Shown one piece after another: positions 53,456 through 62,853 of a stretch of 64,000 bases of DNA. Within the stretch, counting starts at the first letter, position 1. The number at the start of each line of letters is the position of its first letter. The position numbers and the translations under genes are program-made. The stretch is from CBDCWA01 sp965223255 (lineage in GTDB: Bacteria > Pseudomonadota > Alphaproteobacteria > Rhizobiales > Hyphomicrobiaceae): assembly GCA_965223255.1 (NCBI GenBank), contig CBDCWA010000002.1, positions 310,001 to 374,000 of the forward strand, given 5' to 3'. The notes under the pieces were generated by a model. The model was not told the origin of the DNA. It saw only the letters and a program-made list of their open reading frames with translations, and ran no database searches.

Positions 53456-54610
53456 ATGAATAATGGTGAGACACTTGGATTGTCAAAAGAGCCTCACGAG
53501 AAGGATTTCACATCCATTGGTCCGGGATCACTCGCCGGCAAGCTGCTGCGAAGTTTCTGGCAACCCGTTTTCCTGAGCGAGCAGTTGGCGCGTGGACGGG
53601 CACGCCCGCTTCACATTCTTGGTGAAGAATTTACGATCTATCGCTCGGAAGCCGGGGTTGCGCAAATTGTAGGTCCCTACTGCCCCCATCGAGGCTTGCG
53701 GCTGTCGGTCGGAACCGTGGAGGGGGACTGCATACGCTGTTTCTATCATGGTTGGAAGTTCGCGGCTCACGGCGGCTGCGTTGAGCAGCCGGCGGAAAGA
53801 TCAGGAGACCCATCGGTTGTTAAGATTGCAAGTTATCCGACCCGTGAATATTTGGGACTGATATTTGCGTTCTTTGGCCATGAAGAGCCGCCTGAATTTC
53901 CACATCTCAACGCATTTCATACTGATGGTTTCTGCATCGCCAAGCGCAGCGTGCGAAAATGGCCGTTCTTCGACCAACTGGAAAACAGTGTCGATGAAGT
54001 GCATTTCAATTTTACCCATCGTCGTTCAAAATTCACCGACGTCGGTCTTAACGATGAGATTCCGCAGCTGGATTGCGAGGAAACAGACTACGGCATTCTA
54101 CGCATCGGCCACCGCGGCGATAAGGTTCGCCACTCGCATATTCTAATGCCGAACTGCATGTACAGCCTCGTCTACTCAGATGAAAAGGGATGGAGCGAGC
54201 ATCTTTCATGGCGGGTTCCGATCGATGACGGCGTTCATGCGAGCTTCGTGGTTGATTGTATCCATAAGGAAGGGGCTGAGGCCGAGGAATATCATCGCGT
54301 CAAGGCAGACCAACGTCGGCAATTGGCGGGCCTGGAGCCTGCAGAGGCTGTGATTGCCAAAGCGCTGGCCGGCGAAATACATGTCGATGATCTCGCAGAC
54401 AGACCTGATATCGTCCTTATTCAAGATGGCGTGGCAATCGGCGGTCTTCGCAAACCGCGAAATCGCGACAAGGATAACCTGCGAACTTCCGACAGGCAGG
54501 TCATATTGCTAAGAAGACTTTGGCAACGCGAGCTGTTAGCTCTGAAGAAGGGTAAACCCATCAAGATGTGGAAGATCCCTCCCGACCTCATGCCCACGGC
54601 CGGGATATGA
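53456..54610 (+). CDS. Rieske non-heme iron oxygenase, alpha subunit
   Basis: This 384-residue terminal oxygenase has the Rieske [2Fe-2S] ligands Cys76/His78 (CPHRG) and Cys95/His98 (CFYHGW), and the mononuclear iron site Asp180, His183 and His188 in NSVDEVHFNFTH. The size and single-subunit look place it with phthalate- or vanillate-demethylase-type (group I) enzymes, which hydroxylate rings or remove O-alkyl groups. No ferredoxin or reductase gene is seen in the window, so electrons must come from a system encoded elsewhere. The ATG at 53456 is nine bases after GAGGGA. Confidence 0.9.
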   Translation: MNNGETLGLSKEPHEKDFTSIGPGSLAGKLLRSFWQPVFLSEQLARGRARPLHILGEEFTIYRSEAGVAQIVGPYCPHRGLRLSVGTVEGDCIRCFYHGWKFAAHGGCVEQPAERSGDPSVVKIASYPTREYLGLIFAFFGHEEPPEFPHLNAFHTDGFCIAKRSVRKWPFFDQLENSVDEVHFNFTHRRSKFTDVGLNDEIPQLDCEETDYGILRIGHRGDKVRHSHILMPNCMYSLVYSDEKGWSEHLSWRVPIDDGVHASFVVDCIHKEGAEAEEYHRVKADQRRQLAGLEPAEAVIAKALAGEIHVDDLADRPDIVLIQDGVAIGGLRKPRNRDKDNLRTSDRQVILLRRLWQRELLALKKGKPIKMWKIPPDLMPTAGI

Positions 54611-54617
54611 TCATGTG

Positions 54618-55988
54618 CTACTGCACGAAATATCCGCCTGTTATTGCATCGTGATAGTATTGGGCAGCTGCAGGTGCGATGCCCATTGGTAGCCCGTCTT
54701 CAGGTTTGGTATACGTATGGACCCCTGCCATCATCCGGGTCACAAACACGCGCGGGGCTGGTTCCATGGCGCGAAATGCCGGCAGGATGACGTCTTGATA
54801 AACTTCGGGACTATGATCGCGGCTGTCCTTGGATATGACAAACAGAAATGGCGGCACCCTTTTTACATCCAGTCCCTTTAGCTCCCTGGTATATCCGATG
54901 AAGCGGCGAACCAGGGCCAGTGTATTAGCCTCATCAAGGCCCAGCCGAACTGCCGATGCGCGCGCTGCCTCTTCAAGAGAGCCGACGATATTGTGCGTGA
55001 CCATATATTCAGCCTTGAATTGCGGCCGCTTTTTCGCCGTGTCCCAGGCATCGAGGATTTCCTCCATCAGCCAAGGAAGGCGCATTAAAGCCGCCGGTCC
55101 TTCCTGACCGAGCGCTTCTGAGCCCCGATAACGCGCAAGATCCCGCCAGGTTCGGATATAGAGATCATTGAATGGGTCAGACCAGGACTGCGTTGTTGAA
55201 TTTGCGACGGCCTCATATCCCTCGATCTTTCCGACATGTCCGCCCCACTGGTGCTTGCGCTCGTTGATATATCCGAACGTCGAGTTTTCGATCGCAATAA
55301 CTCCGGCAATATTGGCAACGCGCTGTGAGAGCATCGAAACATATGGCCCGCCGGTTGAATGACCGTGTACGTAAATGGAAAACTGGTCAGGAGGGAAGTG
55401 CTTGCGGCAGGCTTCCTTCATCCCATCCTCAAAGGCGGCGGGCCAGGATGACATGCGCTCATAAAAACGCGATCCGGGCTTGGCACGCGCGTGGGTGCGC
55501 GTACCATACTTAATCATTTTTCCCCTATCCTTGACGATCTCGTATTGATCGGGCGTCACGTATTCGCCCGCCAGCCATATCGGCGTTCTGACCGTTCCGT
55601 CCGCCCGGATTGTATCATCCGGCCAGTCACGCGATGGATCATCCAGGTAAAGCCTACCGGGAAAAGTCATAGTGACAACCTTAAACCCGAATTTCTCGGC
55701 AAACAGTTTTGCAAATGGCGCCATGGACTTGAAGTCACCAGAGCCGCCATGCAGTAGGAAGATGCCAACAGATTTGCCATCGGCTCCTTTGCAGATGTCT
55801 CTGGCCGGCCGTGGTTCGTAGATTTGAACGCCAATATCCCAATCCAGCCCGAGCGCCTCAATTCGAAAGACATCCTCGGTTTCGTTAATCGATTTGTTCT
55901 GGCGGGCGAGCACGTCTTCGGAAACCGCGATGACCTGTTCACGCGGCCATGTCTCATTCGGTTGCCAGTGCTTGTCTGTGGTCGTCAT
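54618..55988 (-). CDS. Long alpha/beta hydrolase, copy 1
   Basis: This 456-residue hydrolase counts from the ATG at 55988. The core shows FLLHGGSGDFKSM (oxyanion-hole region), TFPGRLYLDD, the nucleophile Ser in HGHSTGGPY, and FLFVISKDSRDHS with a likely acid; the last His is probably in AGVHTY. The length is well above simple esterases, with a helical insertion around 260-340. It is paralogous along its full length to the next gene, and the two share a 74-bp identical patch (55012-55085). Both are on the minus strand, convergent with the Rieske operon. Esterase or amidase action on a bulky substrate is inferred. Confidence 0.8.
   Translation of the reverse strand: MTTTDKHWQPNETWPREQVIAVSEDVLARQNKSINETEDVFRIEALGLDWDIGVQIYEPRPARDICKGADGKSVGIFLLHGGSGDFKSMAPFAKLFAEKFGFKVVTMTFPGRLYLDDPSRDWPDDTIRADGTVRTPIWLAGEYVTPDQYEIVKDRGKMIKYGTRTHARAKPGSRFYERMSSWPAAFEDGMKEACRKHFPPDQFSIYVHGHSTGGPYVSMLSQRVANIAGVIAIENSTFGYINERKHQWGGHVGKIEGYEAVANSTTQSWSDPFNDLYIRTWRDLARYRGSEALGQEGPAALMRLPWLMEEILDAWDTAKKRPQFKAEYMVTHNIVGSLEEAARASAVRLGLDEANTLALVRRFIGYTRELKGLDVKRVPPFLFVISKDSRDHSPEVYQDVILPAFRAMEPAPRVFVTRMMAGVHTYTKPEDGLPMGIAPAAAQYYHDAITGGYFVQ
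55012..55085 (-). repeat. 74-bp patch identical to 56540-56613
   Basis: This segment within the first long hydrolase gene is identical base for base to a segment of the second, while the flanking coding sequence has clearly diverged, including at third codon positions. It encodes the MRLPWLMEEILDAWDTAKKR region. This fits recent gene conversion. Confidence 0.85.
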
Positions 55989-56145
55989 GTCGTTCACCAG
56001 GAATGGCTGGAGTGATCCACTAGAGAATGATCGTATCAGGTGGACCAGCAAAGCGCGCCACCTGATACATGAATCATGGTCTCAAACATCAACTTGGAGC
56101 GCGTCACATTCGTCGCAATCGTTCCCAGACAAAACCTGACGTGCA

Positions 56146-57519
56146 CTAGACTAAGAAGTATCCGCTCTTGATCGCATCAATATAGAAACCAGCCACAGGT
56201 GGCGCAATTCCTTGTGGCAGGTCAGCTTCCGGCTTTTGGTAGGTGTGAACACCCGCTCCCCATTTTACGACATTAACTTTCGGTGCCGGCTCAATCTCGG
56301 CAAACAGCGGCAGAACCACTTCCTTATAGACCTCCAAGCTGTGGTCGCGACTATCTTTGGCAATGCAGAACAGAACGGGCGGAACAGGTTTGACGCCTGG
56401 CCCTGAAAGCGGGTACGCCAGCCCCTTGTAGTGTTCGATAAGATCCCTTGCTGCGTCATGACCAAGTCGCAGTCGTTCACTGGTTGCCCGCGCGGCTGCT
56501 TCAAGCGAAGCCTGGATGTTGTGCGTAATGATGTACTCTGCCTTGAATTGCGGCCGCTTTTTCGCCGTGTCCCAGGCATCGAGGATTTCCTCCATCAGCC
56601 AAGGAAGGCGCATCAACGCTGCGGGTCCTTCCTGTCCCAGTGCCTCCGGTCCCCGGTAGCGGGCCAAGTCGCGCCAAGTGCGGATATATAATTCATTGAA
56701 CGGATCTTTGCGCCGAGACGGCGTCTTCTTGACCCGGTCATAGCCCTCGATCTTGCCAAGTGCACCGGACCAGTCGTGCTGCTTTTCCTGGATGTATCCG
56801 AACGGCGAGTGTTCAACCGCGATCACACCGGCGATATTTTCTACCCGCTGGCAGATCATGAAAATAAAAGGGCCGCCTGTCGAATGCCCCGTCGCGTAAA
56901 TGGAATATTCGTTTGCCGGCAGATGGCGGTGCATCGCATCCTTCATGCCTTCCTCGAAGGCAATCGGCCAGCTTGCCATGCGATTCCAGAAAACCGTTCC
57001 GGGCTTGGCACGTGCAACTGTTCTCCTGCCATAGCGCATGCGCATGGACTTGTCGGTGATCACGTCATACTGGTCCGGCGTGATGTACTCACCCCTAAGC
57101 CACATTGGCGTGCGGACCGAGCCGTCGGTACTGATCGTGTCACCCGGCCAGTCGCGCTTGGGGTCATCGAGATAGTGGCGACCGGGAAATGTCATGGCCA
57201 CGGCCTTGCAGCCGAATTTCTCGGCAAACAGCTTGGCGAAACCGGCCATTGACTTGCAGTCGCCGGATCCGCCGTGGAGGAGAAAGATCCCAATCTTCTT
57301 GCCGTCGGCTCCAACGGCGACTTGTGTTGGATCCTCGGGTTCGTAGACCATCAAGCCTAGGTCCCAATCGAGCTCCAGCGCGCGAATGCGAGAAATGTCT
57401 TCCGTTGCCCGGACCCTGAGACTGTTGCGTGCCAGCACATCCTCCGACCGGGCAATCGTTTCTGCCCGCGTAATCGAGGCAGGTGGTTGCCAACCCTGAT
57501 CTTTTGCATGTCTGCTCAT
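56146..57519 (-). CDS. Long alpha/beta hydrolase, copy 2
   Basis: This 457-residue paralogue of the neighbouring gene counts from the ATG at 57519, where similarity to copy 1 begins; the frame is open to 57870, but the added part has no counterpart and no ribosome binding site. Shared features: FLLHGGSGDCKSM, FPGRHYLDDPKRDWPGDT, the nucleophile Ser in TGHSTGGPF, and CIAKDSRDHS near the C-terminus, with a likely catalytic His in AGVHTY. The tandem pair is separated by 157 bp and transcribed in the same direction. Retention of both copies suggests two substrates or two domains of one complex. Confidence 0.8.
   Translation of the reverse strand: MSRHAKDQGWQPPASITRAETIARSEDVLARNSLRVRATEDISRIRALELDWDLGLMVYEPEDPTQVAVGADGKKIGIFLLHGGSGDCKSMAGFAKLFAEKFGCKAVAMTFPGRHYLDDPKRDWPGDTISTDGSVRTPMWLRGEYITPDQYDVITDKSMRMRYGRRTVARAKPGTVFWNRMASWPIAFEEGMKDAMHRHLPANEYSIYATGHSTGGPFIFMICQRVENIAGVIAVEHSPFGYIQEKQHDWSGALGKIEGYDRVKKTPSRRKDPFNELYIRTWRDLARYRGPEALGQEGPAALMRLPWLMEEILDAWDTAKKRPQFKAEYIITHNIQASLEAAARATSERLRLGHDAARDLIEHYKGLAYPLSGPGVKPVPPVLFCIAKDSRDHSLEVYKEVVLPLFAEIEPAPKVNVVKWGAGVHTYQKPEADLPQGIAPPVAGFYIDAIKSGYFLV
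56540..56613 (-). repeat. 74-bp patch identical to 55012-55085
   Basis: This is the partner of the identical patch in the other long hydrolase gene, in the same orientation 1528 bp away. Recombination between the two would delete one gene and leave a chimera. Confidence 0.85.
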
Positions 57520-58419
57520 GTGCCGATCTTTCTCTGTCACTGCCTGATTTGCTCGAATTCGCCTAGCAAAGCGTAGAGTGCAACCAATTTCATTCTGCGA
57601 CAACCAAATCTGCGATTGCCATTTGCTCGGCCCCTCCCTTTTGCCGGGATAAGACGCGTCTGCCGCCCTTGCACCGGTCGTTGCATTTGGCGTGATCCCA
57701 GGGCTTAGCCCCCATAAACGGCTGGTCTGCGATCGAAATCTGAACGCTTCCGCAGATCTAACAGCTTCCGAGATCACCCAGCGCCTGGCCGTTGTCGCCG
57801 ATGGGCCAGAAGCCGTAAGCCTCAGAACTAGCAGAATGAGTTGGCGGACATCAGCTACTGACTTCGCCAAGCCTCGATCTCCAGCAATGAACGCTTATTC
57901 TGTAGCGAGGCCTCGCCACTCAGTTGGTCATCCAAATACTTTTGAATGTGCTTGGATAGCCACCAGCTCATCGAGAGTTCCTTCTGTGAATTTTGCCGAT
58001 CGGGCATAACGGAGATGAAGGCAAAATTCTCGGTCCCACTATCGCTGCAAAGATCCACCGCGGCAAGAGTTCCTCAGGCCCTGCGCGTCATCATGAACGC
58101 ATAGATAGGAGATAACAATGTTGAAATCGAAAACTCTGACGATGGACACTCATTGATCGCCTTGTCATCCTGTTTCACCAACGTCACGCGCGAAAAATCC
58201 TCAAGTTGGAAGCCAAGCTTTTTGCGCATCGACATCGGCAAGAAAAACGCAAACCGAGGCCAGGGGCGTCATTTGGCAAGAAAAAGAAACGAGGGCTTGA
58301 CAACCATGGCCGGAGTTGGAGAACAGCCAGGGTCATCGGTGTTCGCCCCAGAACGTCTGCAATCGGACATGAACGTGATCTTGAGATCAGATCGGCGACG
58401 TTGCGGCAATCAATCAACT
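57520..58419. other. 900-bp stretch without a recognised gene
   Basis: Open frames on both strands (for example minus 57855-58058 and plus 58206-58535) show no family features. The stretch lies between two minus-strand genes and may contain decayed genes, but I cannot identify them. Confidence 0.35.
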
Positions 58420-59493
58420 CTAGACGGCTGCCTCTAGCTCCATTGGCACCACGAAGGGTACACTCTGCAAATAATAGCTCCGGTTACGCCTTTCCTTTCG
58501 TCCCTCTGGAATCGGCCGCCCCTCCACGTCATTGAGCCATAGTCTGAGCAGGTACCGTTTTCGCTCGTCCTCCGGCCAGTCGGTGAACGTATGACGCGCG
58601 TGGACTATTACGTGGTTGTTTAGGAACTGCACATCGCCTTTCCGGAACGGCATGTCTATCGAGCATTCCGCGGCGATGCGGGCGTAGATGGGTTGCGCCT
58701 CCTTTTGAATGTCCGTCAGCGCTGGTACGCCCGGCAGGGACTTGGCGGCGTCAAAGCCGGTGCTGTACCCAAGCGCACTGAAGTAGCCGTCTACGAAGGC
58801 GAATATCGGCGACCTGTAGTACGGCTTCTCGCCCTCCAGATACTCACCGTAGCGACTCTTGTAAAAATCCTGCATGAGTGGCTCGATCAGGTCCGGGCGC
58901 TCCTGGAGAAGGCGATTGTATATCGTGACCGAACTTGCAAGCCGGCTTTCGCCACCACTACGTGCTTCCTGTAGACAGAGAAGGACAACATAGTCCGTCG
59001 AATCGACGTGGAAAGAGCCACCAAGGTAGGATTGGTAGCCACGAGGGTCGGCGTCTGTCCGAGGCGTCTGGCGCAGGTTCTTGATGTGGGCGACGAGATG
59101 ACCGTGTTGGTTCTGTGGCTCGATTGTGCCGATACGTGCGCAGATGCCCAGATAGGCACAGAACGCTTCGCTCCGCGTCATCTGGTCAACTGGAAAATTA
59201 CGCAGTCGTACAACGCCACGCCCGTCACGAAGTTCCATACGGACATCATCCAGCAATCCCGTCAGTGCCTCGAGCTGAAATGTCTCACGGGAAATCTTCT
59301 CCAATGGAATTCCGCGTTTTAGAGCAGTGCGTGCCGCTGAAATAATCTCATCTTGGTCCTCGGGTTTCAGATAGTAGCTCCACCTATCTACATCCCTTAG
59401 GTCATCGGGCTCCCAGCCAGCCGGATCGATGATGGGTTGCTTGGCAATTGCGGGCAGGCGATCCATACTTTCGTAGGTACAGAATGAATGCAT
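58420..59493 (-). CDS. TauD/TfdA-family Fe(II)/2-oxoglutarate dioxygenase
   Basis: This 357-residue dioxygenase has the metal motif H-x-D at His162/Asp164 (FHVDSTDYV), the distal His in NNHVIVHAR near 298, and the 2-oxoglutarate-binding Arg region RYLLRLWL near 313-320. It should couple 2-oxoglutarate decarboxylation to hydroxylation of an organic substrate. AGGAGG lies nine bases before the ATG at 59493. It is longer than TauD (about 280), with an extra N-terminal 70 residues as in many plant- and fungus-like family members. Divergent from the glutathione transferase gene. Confidence 0.88.
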   Translation of the reverse strand: MHSFCTYESMDRLPAIAKQPIIDPAGWEPDDLRDVDRWSYYLKPEDQDEIISAARTALKRGIPLEKISRETFQLEALTGLLDDVRMELRDGRGVVRLRNFPVDQMTRSEAFCAYLGICARIGTIEPQNQHGHLVAHIKNLRQTPRTDADPRGYQSYLGGSFHVDSTDYVVLLCLQEARSGGESRLASSVTIYNRLLQERPDLIEPLMQDFYKSRYGEYLEGEKPYYRSPIFAFVDGYFSALGYSTGFDAAKSLPGVPALTDIQKEAQPIYARIAAECSIDMPFRKGDVQFLNNHVIVHARHTFTDWPEDERKRYLLRLWLNDVEGRPIPEGRKERRNRSYYLQSVPFVVPMELEAAV

Positions 59494-59834
59494 CTGCGTG
59501 TCCTCCTATTCTTGAGGCCGTGGCTGACATAGATACCCGTGCCACGCGCTATCGCTGCATTTTTATTATGCTAATCTAGTTTGGCTCATCCGCCAACAAT
59601 ACTGAGGTATTGGCTGACAAGTGGTTTCCAAGCGCCGTCCAGTACCCCAGGAGGTGGCTTTTCAGAGACTGCAACACGGCCGCCCTCATCCTCCCGGATG
59701 ACCGTGCACACCTATGAGGTAGATGGCGGAGATACCGCAGGCCAAGGATTGCAGCGGTGAACCTGGATCGCTGAGGAATGGGGCCGCTGGCGTGGGGCCG
59801 GTTTCACGCAATATGCCTATGGAGGAAGTTCGCA
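59494..59834. other. Divergent promoter region
   Basis: This 341-bp space lies between the TauD-type and glutathione transferase genes. It contains a perfect dyad at 59597-59612, listed separately, and no gene. Confidence 0.5.
59597..59612. promoter_or_regulatory. Candidate operator in the TauD/GST divergent promoter
   Basis: The dyad CAATAC-TGAG-GTATTG is perfect and lies about 105 bp from the TauD-type start and 220 bp from the GST start. It is flanked by GCC and GCT, giving weak extension of the symmetry. Confidence 0.4.
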
Positions 59835-60449
59835 ATGATAACGTTTACAGCCTCGGTATCCTCGCCATTCGTGCGCAAGGTGTATCTAGCCGTTGCGATC
59901 AAAGGAGTTTCTGATCGTGTAGTGGGTGTGGCTGCAGAGCAAGACGAGACCCTGAACAGGGAGATCCGTTCCAGCAATCCCCTGTTCAAGCTGCCAACAA
60001 TGAAGCTTGAGGACGGCCGCATCATTCATGACAGCCATGTCATATGTGAATACATCGATTCACTGACACCAGACCCACGACTTTTTCCTTCGGAGATAGA
60101 TGACCGCATTGAAACATTGACATTGGCTTCTCTGGGCGACGGCATTATCGAGGCTGCACTTTCCGTCGTCTTGGAGCGGCGCTTCCGGCCCGAGGAAAAA
60201 TGGGTGCAAGCATGGATCGACCGCCAACAGCGCAAGGTCGATGCTGGCATAGATTGGCTCGAGGCCAATGTTCCACAGATCGAAGAGCACCCGAACTACG
60301 GTCACCTTACAACAGCGGCAGCACTCGGCTATCTAGACTTCCGCCAAGACGGTGCTTGGCGCTCCTCCCATCCACGCCTGGTCGCATGGCTCAATGACTT
60401 CGCGATGAGGGTCCCGGCTTTCGAGACGACCACGCCACCGAAGGCATGA
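59835..60449 (+). CDS. Glutathione S-transferase
   Basis: This 204-residue cytosolic-type transferase counts from the ATG at 59835, after GGAGG; the frame is open to 59778. The thioredoxin-like N-domain shows TASVSSPFVRKVYLA with a Ser-Pro at the glutathione site, KLPTMKLEDG with the cis-Pro, and HDSHVICEYID as the gamma-Glu-binding segment. The helical C-domain includes HLTTAAALGYLDFR. It conjugates or isomerises an electrophile with glutathione. Its position beside oxygenase genes suggests epoxide or dehalogenation chemistry, by inference. Confidence 0.88.
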   Translation: MITFTASVSSPFVRKVYLAVAIKGVSDRVVGVAAEQDETLNREIRSSNPLFKLPTMKLEDGRIIHDSHVICEYIDSLTPDPRLFPSEIDDRIETLTLASLGDGIIEAALSVVLERRFRPEEKWVQAWIDRQQRKVDAGIDWLEANVPQIEEHPNYGHLTTAAALGYLDFRQDGAWRSSHPRLVAWLNDFAMRVPAFETTTPPKA

Positions 60450-60554
60450 CGAATGCTGCAAGCATAAATTGCGGTGCACTAGGTCTTACGGTTGGTCCGC
60501 AACCTAGTACTTGCGGTTGGTTAGCCCGCTGGAGCGTACATTCGCAGCTGCAAC

Positions 60555-61868
60555 TTAGTCTGCGGAAGTCTCGCGTTTTGGTGGCGGGCGGGCGAGCCCG
60601 AGATGGTCGCGCAGAGTCGTGCCCGTGTAGTCGAGGCGATAAAGACCGCGCTGCTGCAATTCCGGAATGACCATGTCGACGAAGTCATCTAGGGCGCCCG
60701 GGCAATAGGGCGGCATGATGTTGAAACCGTCTGCTGCGTGCTCGACGAACCATTTCTCGAACGTGTCGGCAATTGTCTTTGGCGAACCGCAGACAACCCA
60801 GTGCCCCCGCGCCGCGGCGACCAGATTGTAGACGTCGCGCATCATCATGTCTTCGCGGATCGCCTTGGCAATAATAGTTCTGGCAAAACCGTGGCTTGAG
60901 TCGGGAAGCGGCAGGTCCTTCGGGAAAGGCTTGTCGAGATCCTCCGGCTTCAAGTCTATGCCGAGGCGGTTCTTCATCATTGCAACAGATACTGAATCAT
61001 CGACGAAGTTCTGCAGCATATCGAGCTGCTTGCGTGCATCTTCATCCGTCGCTCCGACAATGGTCATGACGCCGGGAAGGGCGCAGACCTGCTCCGGGTC
61101 TCGGCCCTTTCGTTTGACGCGCTCCTTCAGAGATTTGTAGGCGACTTTCGATTCCTCGATATCCTGGGTGACGCTGAACACCACGTCGGCCGTTTCGGCG
61201 GCAAGCTCCTGCCCGGCCTCCGAACCACCGGCCTGAATAACAACAGGCTGTCCCTGCGGCGAGCGGCACAATGCCAGCGCGCCGTTAACTTCAAAGAATT
61301 CGCCCTTATGCTTCAGGAAATGGACCTTGTCCCAGTCGATAAACTCTCCGGTCTCACGGTCCGCAACGACGGCATCGTCATCCCAGCAATCCCAAAGCTT
61401 TGTCACCACCTCGACGAATTCCCTCGCCGTTTCATAGCGGCGTGCGTGATCTGGATGCTGGCGGCCGAACACGTCGCCAGCGGCAGGCTGTGCAGTCGTC
61501 ACCGCGTTCCAGGCGGCACGCCCCTTGCTTATGTGATCAAGCGTTGCGAAGGCACGTGCCACTGTATAGGGGTGATTGTAAGTGGTCGATGCGGTGGCGC
61601 CCAACCCGACGTGAGTGGTACCCATGGCGATGGCGCAGAACATAAGGATCGGTTGGAAGCGCGAGGCGCTTGAGGGTTGCTGTCCCCTCCTAACGCCATA
61701 CCCGTCACCGGAAAACAGCAGGTCAAACTTGCCTCGCTCGGCAGTGCGCGCCAGGGACATACAAACGTCCATTGTGTGGTAGTTCGAGAAGGCACCGGGC
61801 ATGCGCCAACCTGCAACATGGTTGCCAGCACCCTGCATGAAAAGACCGAGGTGGATCTGCCTGGTCAT
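60555..61868 (-). CDS. LLM-class flavin-dependent monooxygenase (NtaA/DszA/SnaA type)
   Basis: This 437-residue TIM-barrel monooxygenase belongs to the two-component, FMNH2-dependent group that includes nitrilotriacetate, dibenzothiophene-sulfone and pristinamycin monooxygenases. Characteristic parts are the start IHLGLFMQGAGNHVAGWR, the insert SKGRAAWNAVTT near 134, and QPVVIQAGGSEAGQELAAETADVVFS near 220-245, followed by the helical region of the family. It needs reduced FMN from a separate flavin reductase, and no obvious reductase gene is in the window. It would split C-N or C-S bonds or hydroxylate. Confidence 0.9.
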   Translation of the reverse strand: MTRQIHLGLFMQGAGNHVAGWRMPGAFSNYHTMDVCMSLARTAERGKFDLLFSGDGYGVRRGQQPSSASRFQPILMFCAIAMGTTHVGLGATASTTYNHPYTVARAFATLDHISKGRAAWNAVTTAQPAAGDVFGRQHPDHARRYETAREFVEVVTKLWDCWDDDAVVADRETGEFIDWDKVHFLKHKGEFFEVNGALALCRSPQGQPVVIQAGGSEAGQELAAETADVVFSVTQDIEESKVAYKSLKERVKRKGRDPEQVCALPGVMTIVGATDEDARKQLDMLQNFVDDSVSVAMMKNRLGIDLKPEDLDKPFPKDLPLPDSSHGFARTIIAKAIREDMMMRDVYNLVAAARGHWVVCGSPKTIADTFEKWFVEHAADGFNIMPPYCPGALDDFVDMVIPELQQRGLYRLDYTGTTLRDHLGLARPPPKRETSAD

Positions 61869-61977
61869 AAGCGTTTACTTTTTTGCTGTTATGTAAACCG
61901 AGAATTCGCTTTCGCTCGAAACGGGCGCCACGTCAAGATAGAGCACAGCCCGGATCGGTGACATTCGTTGAGCCACT

Positions 61978-62853
61978 CTAGTCGAAATATTGCGGAATTT
62001 TTGCAGTGCCCGTCGACAGTTGATCCCAGCCAGCGGGCGTGCGCGCCTTAACAGCGGCCTCACAGGGAGGAAGCGCGCTATCCCACAGCTTGGCGTTGAA
62101 GCGATAACCAGTGACCCCGTCCGAGGCAGTTGATGCCAGCCAAAGCATCGGTGCGGCCATGATCTGCGGATCAAGCATCTTGTCCAGCGGAATGCCGCGC
62201 GACTTCTCATGAATTGGCGTTCGCGTGGGTCCGCCAGGAAAAACTGAATTGACGGTCACACCAGTCCCGGCAAGCTCCTTGCACCAAATCAGCGTGCTTG
62301 CCTCAAGACCGGCTTTGCCGGGGCCATAGCAGGATCGTCCGGGTCCAAGCATCGTGTGAAAGTTGGTGGTGTTGTTAACGATCCGCCCCCAGCCCTTTTC
62401 TATCATCGGCAAAACGGCGCGCCGTGCCATATAGAAGGCACCGTGATTGTTTATAGCCACGGCTTCATCCCACAAGTCTGGGTCGCACTCCCAGAAATGC
62501 AGCGTTCCCTTGAAGTTGGCAGGACGGGCATGATTGGAGCCGACGCCGGCATTGTTGACCAGGATATCGATGCTCCCAAATTCGTTGAGTGTTTTATCGA
62601 CTGCAGCATCGCAGGCAGCGCGCAACGTTACGTCGCCAACTATGGGAAGAAACGCTCTGCCGCCCAAATACGCCCCGAGCCGGTCCGCAAGCGCCATCAG
62701 CGTGGATTCCGTGCGCGCCATTCCTGCAACCCGGGCCCCGGCTCTCACCATCGCTTCAGTCATAACAGCACCTAGACCGGTGCTGGCGCCGGTAACGATT
62801 GCCACTCGTCCAGAAAGTAATTGGTTGTGATCATCTTCGGTTGCAGAGCTCAT
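61978..62853 (-). CDS. Short-chain dehydrogenase/reductase, SDR 3
   Basis: This 291-residue SDR has TGASTGLG at 21-28, NNAGVGSNH at 100-108, and a catalytic Tyr176 and Lys180 within SCYGPGKAG. The usual Ser about 13 residues before Tyr appears as Thr in NNTTNF. The C-terminus is extended by about 40 residues relative to minimal SDRs, as in the group related to peroxisomal multifunctional dehydrogenases. The ATG at 62853 has GGAAGGA upstream. It lies 110 bp upstream of the LLM gene and is divergent from the ThDP enzyme gene. Confidence 0.88.
   Translation of the reverse strand: MSSATEDDHNQLLSGRVAIVTGASTGLGAVMTEAMVRAGARVAGMARTESTLMALADRLGAYLGGRAFLPIVGDVTLRAACDAAVDKTLNEFGSIDILVNNAGVGSNHARPANFKGTLHFWECDPDLWDEAVAINNHGAFYMARRAVLPMIEKGWGRIVNNTTNFHTMLGPGRSCYGPGKAGLEASTLIWCKELAGTGVTVNSVFPGGPTRTPIHEKSRGIPLDKMLDPQIMAAPMLWLASTASDGVTGYRFNAKLWDSALPPCEAAVKARTPAGWDQLSTGTAKIPQYFD

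Noticed and set aside
57520..57870. 117-codon N-terminal extension of the second long hydrolase
   Set aside because: It has no counterpart in the paralogue; similarity begins at the ATG at 57519.
57692..58009. Plus-strand 105-codon frame
   Set aside because: Antisense to the rejected extension and of low complexity; no family match by eye.
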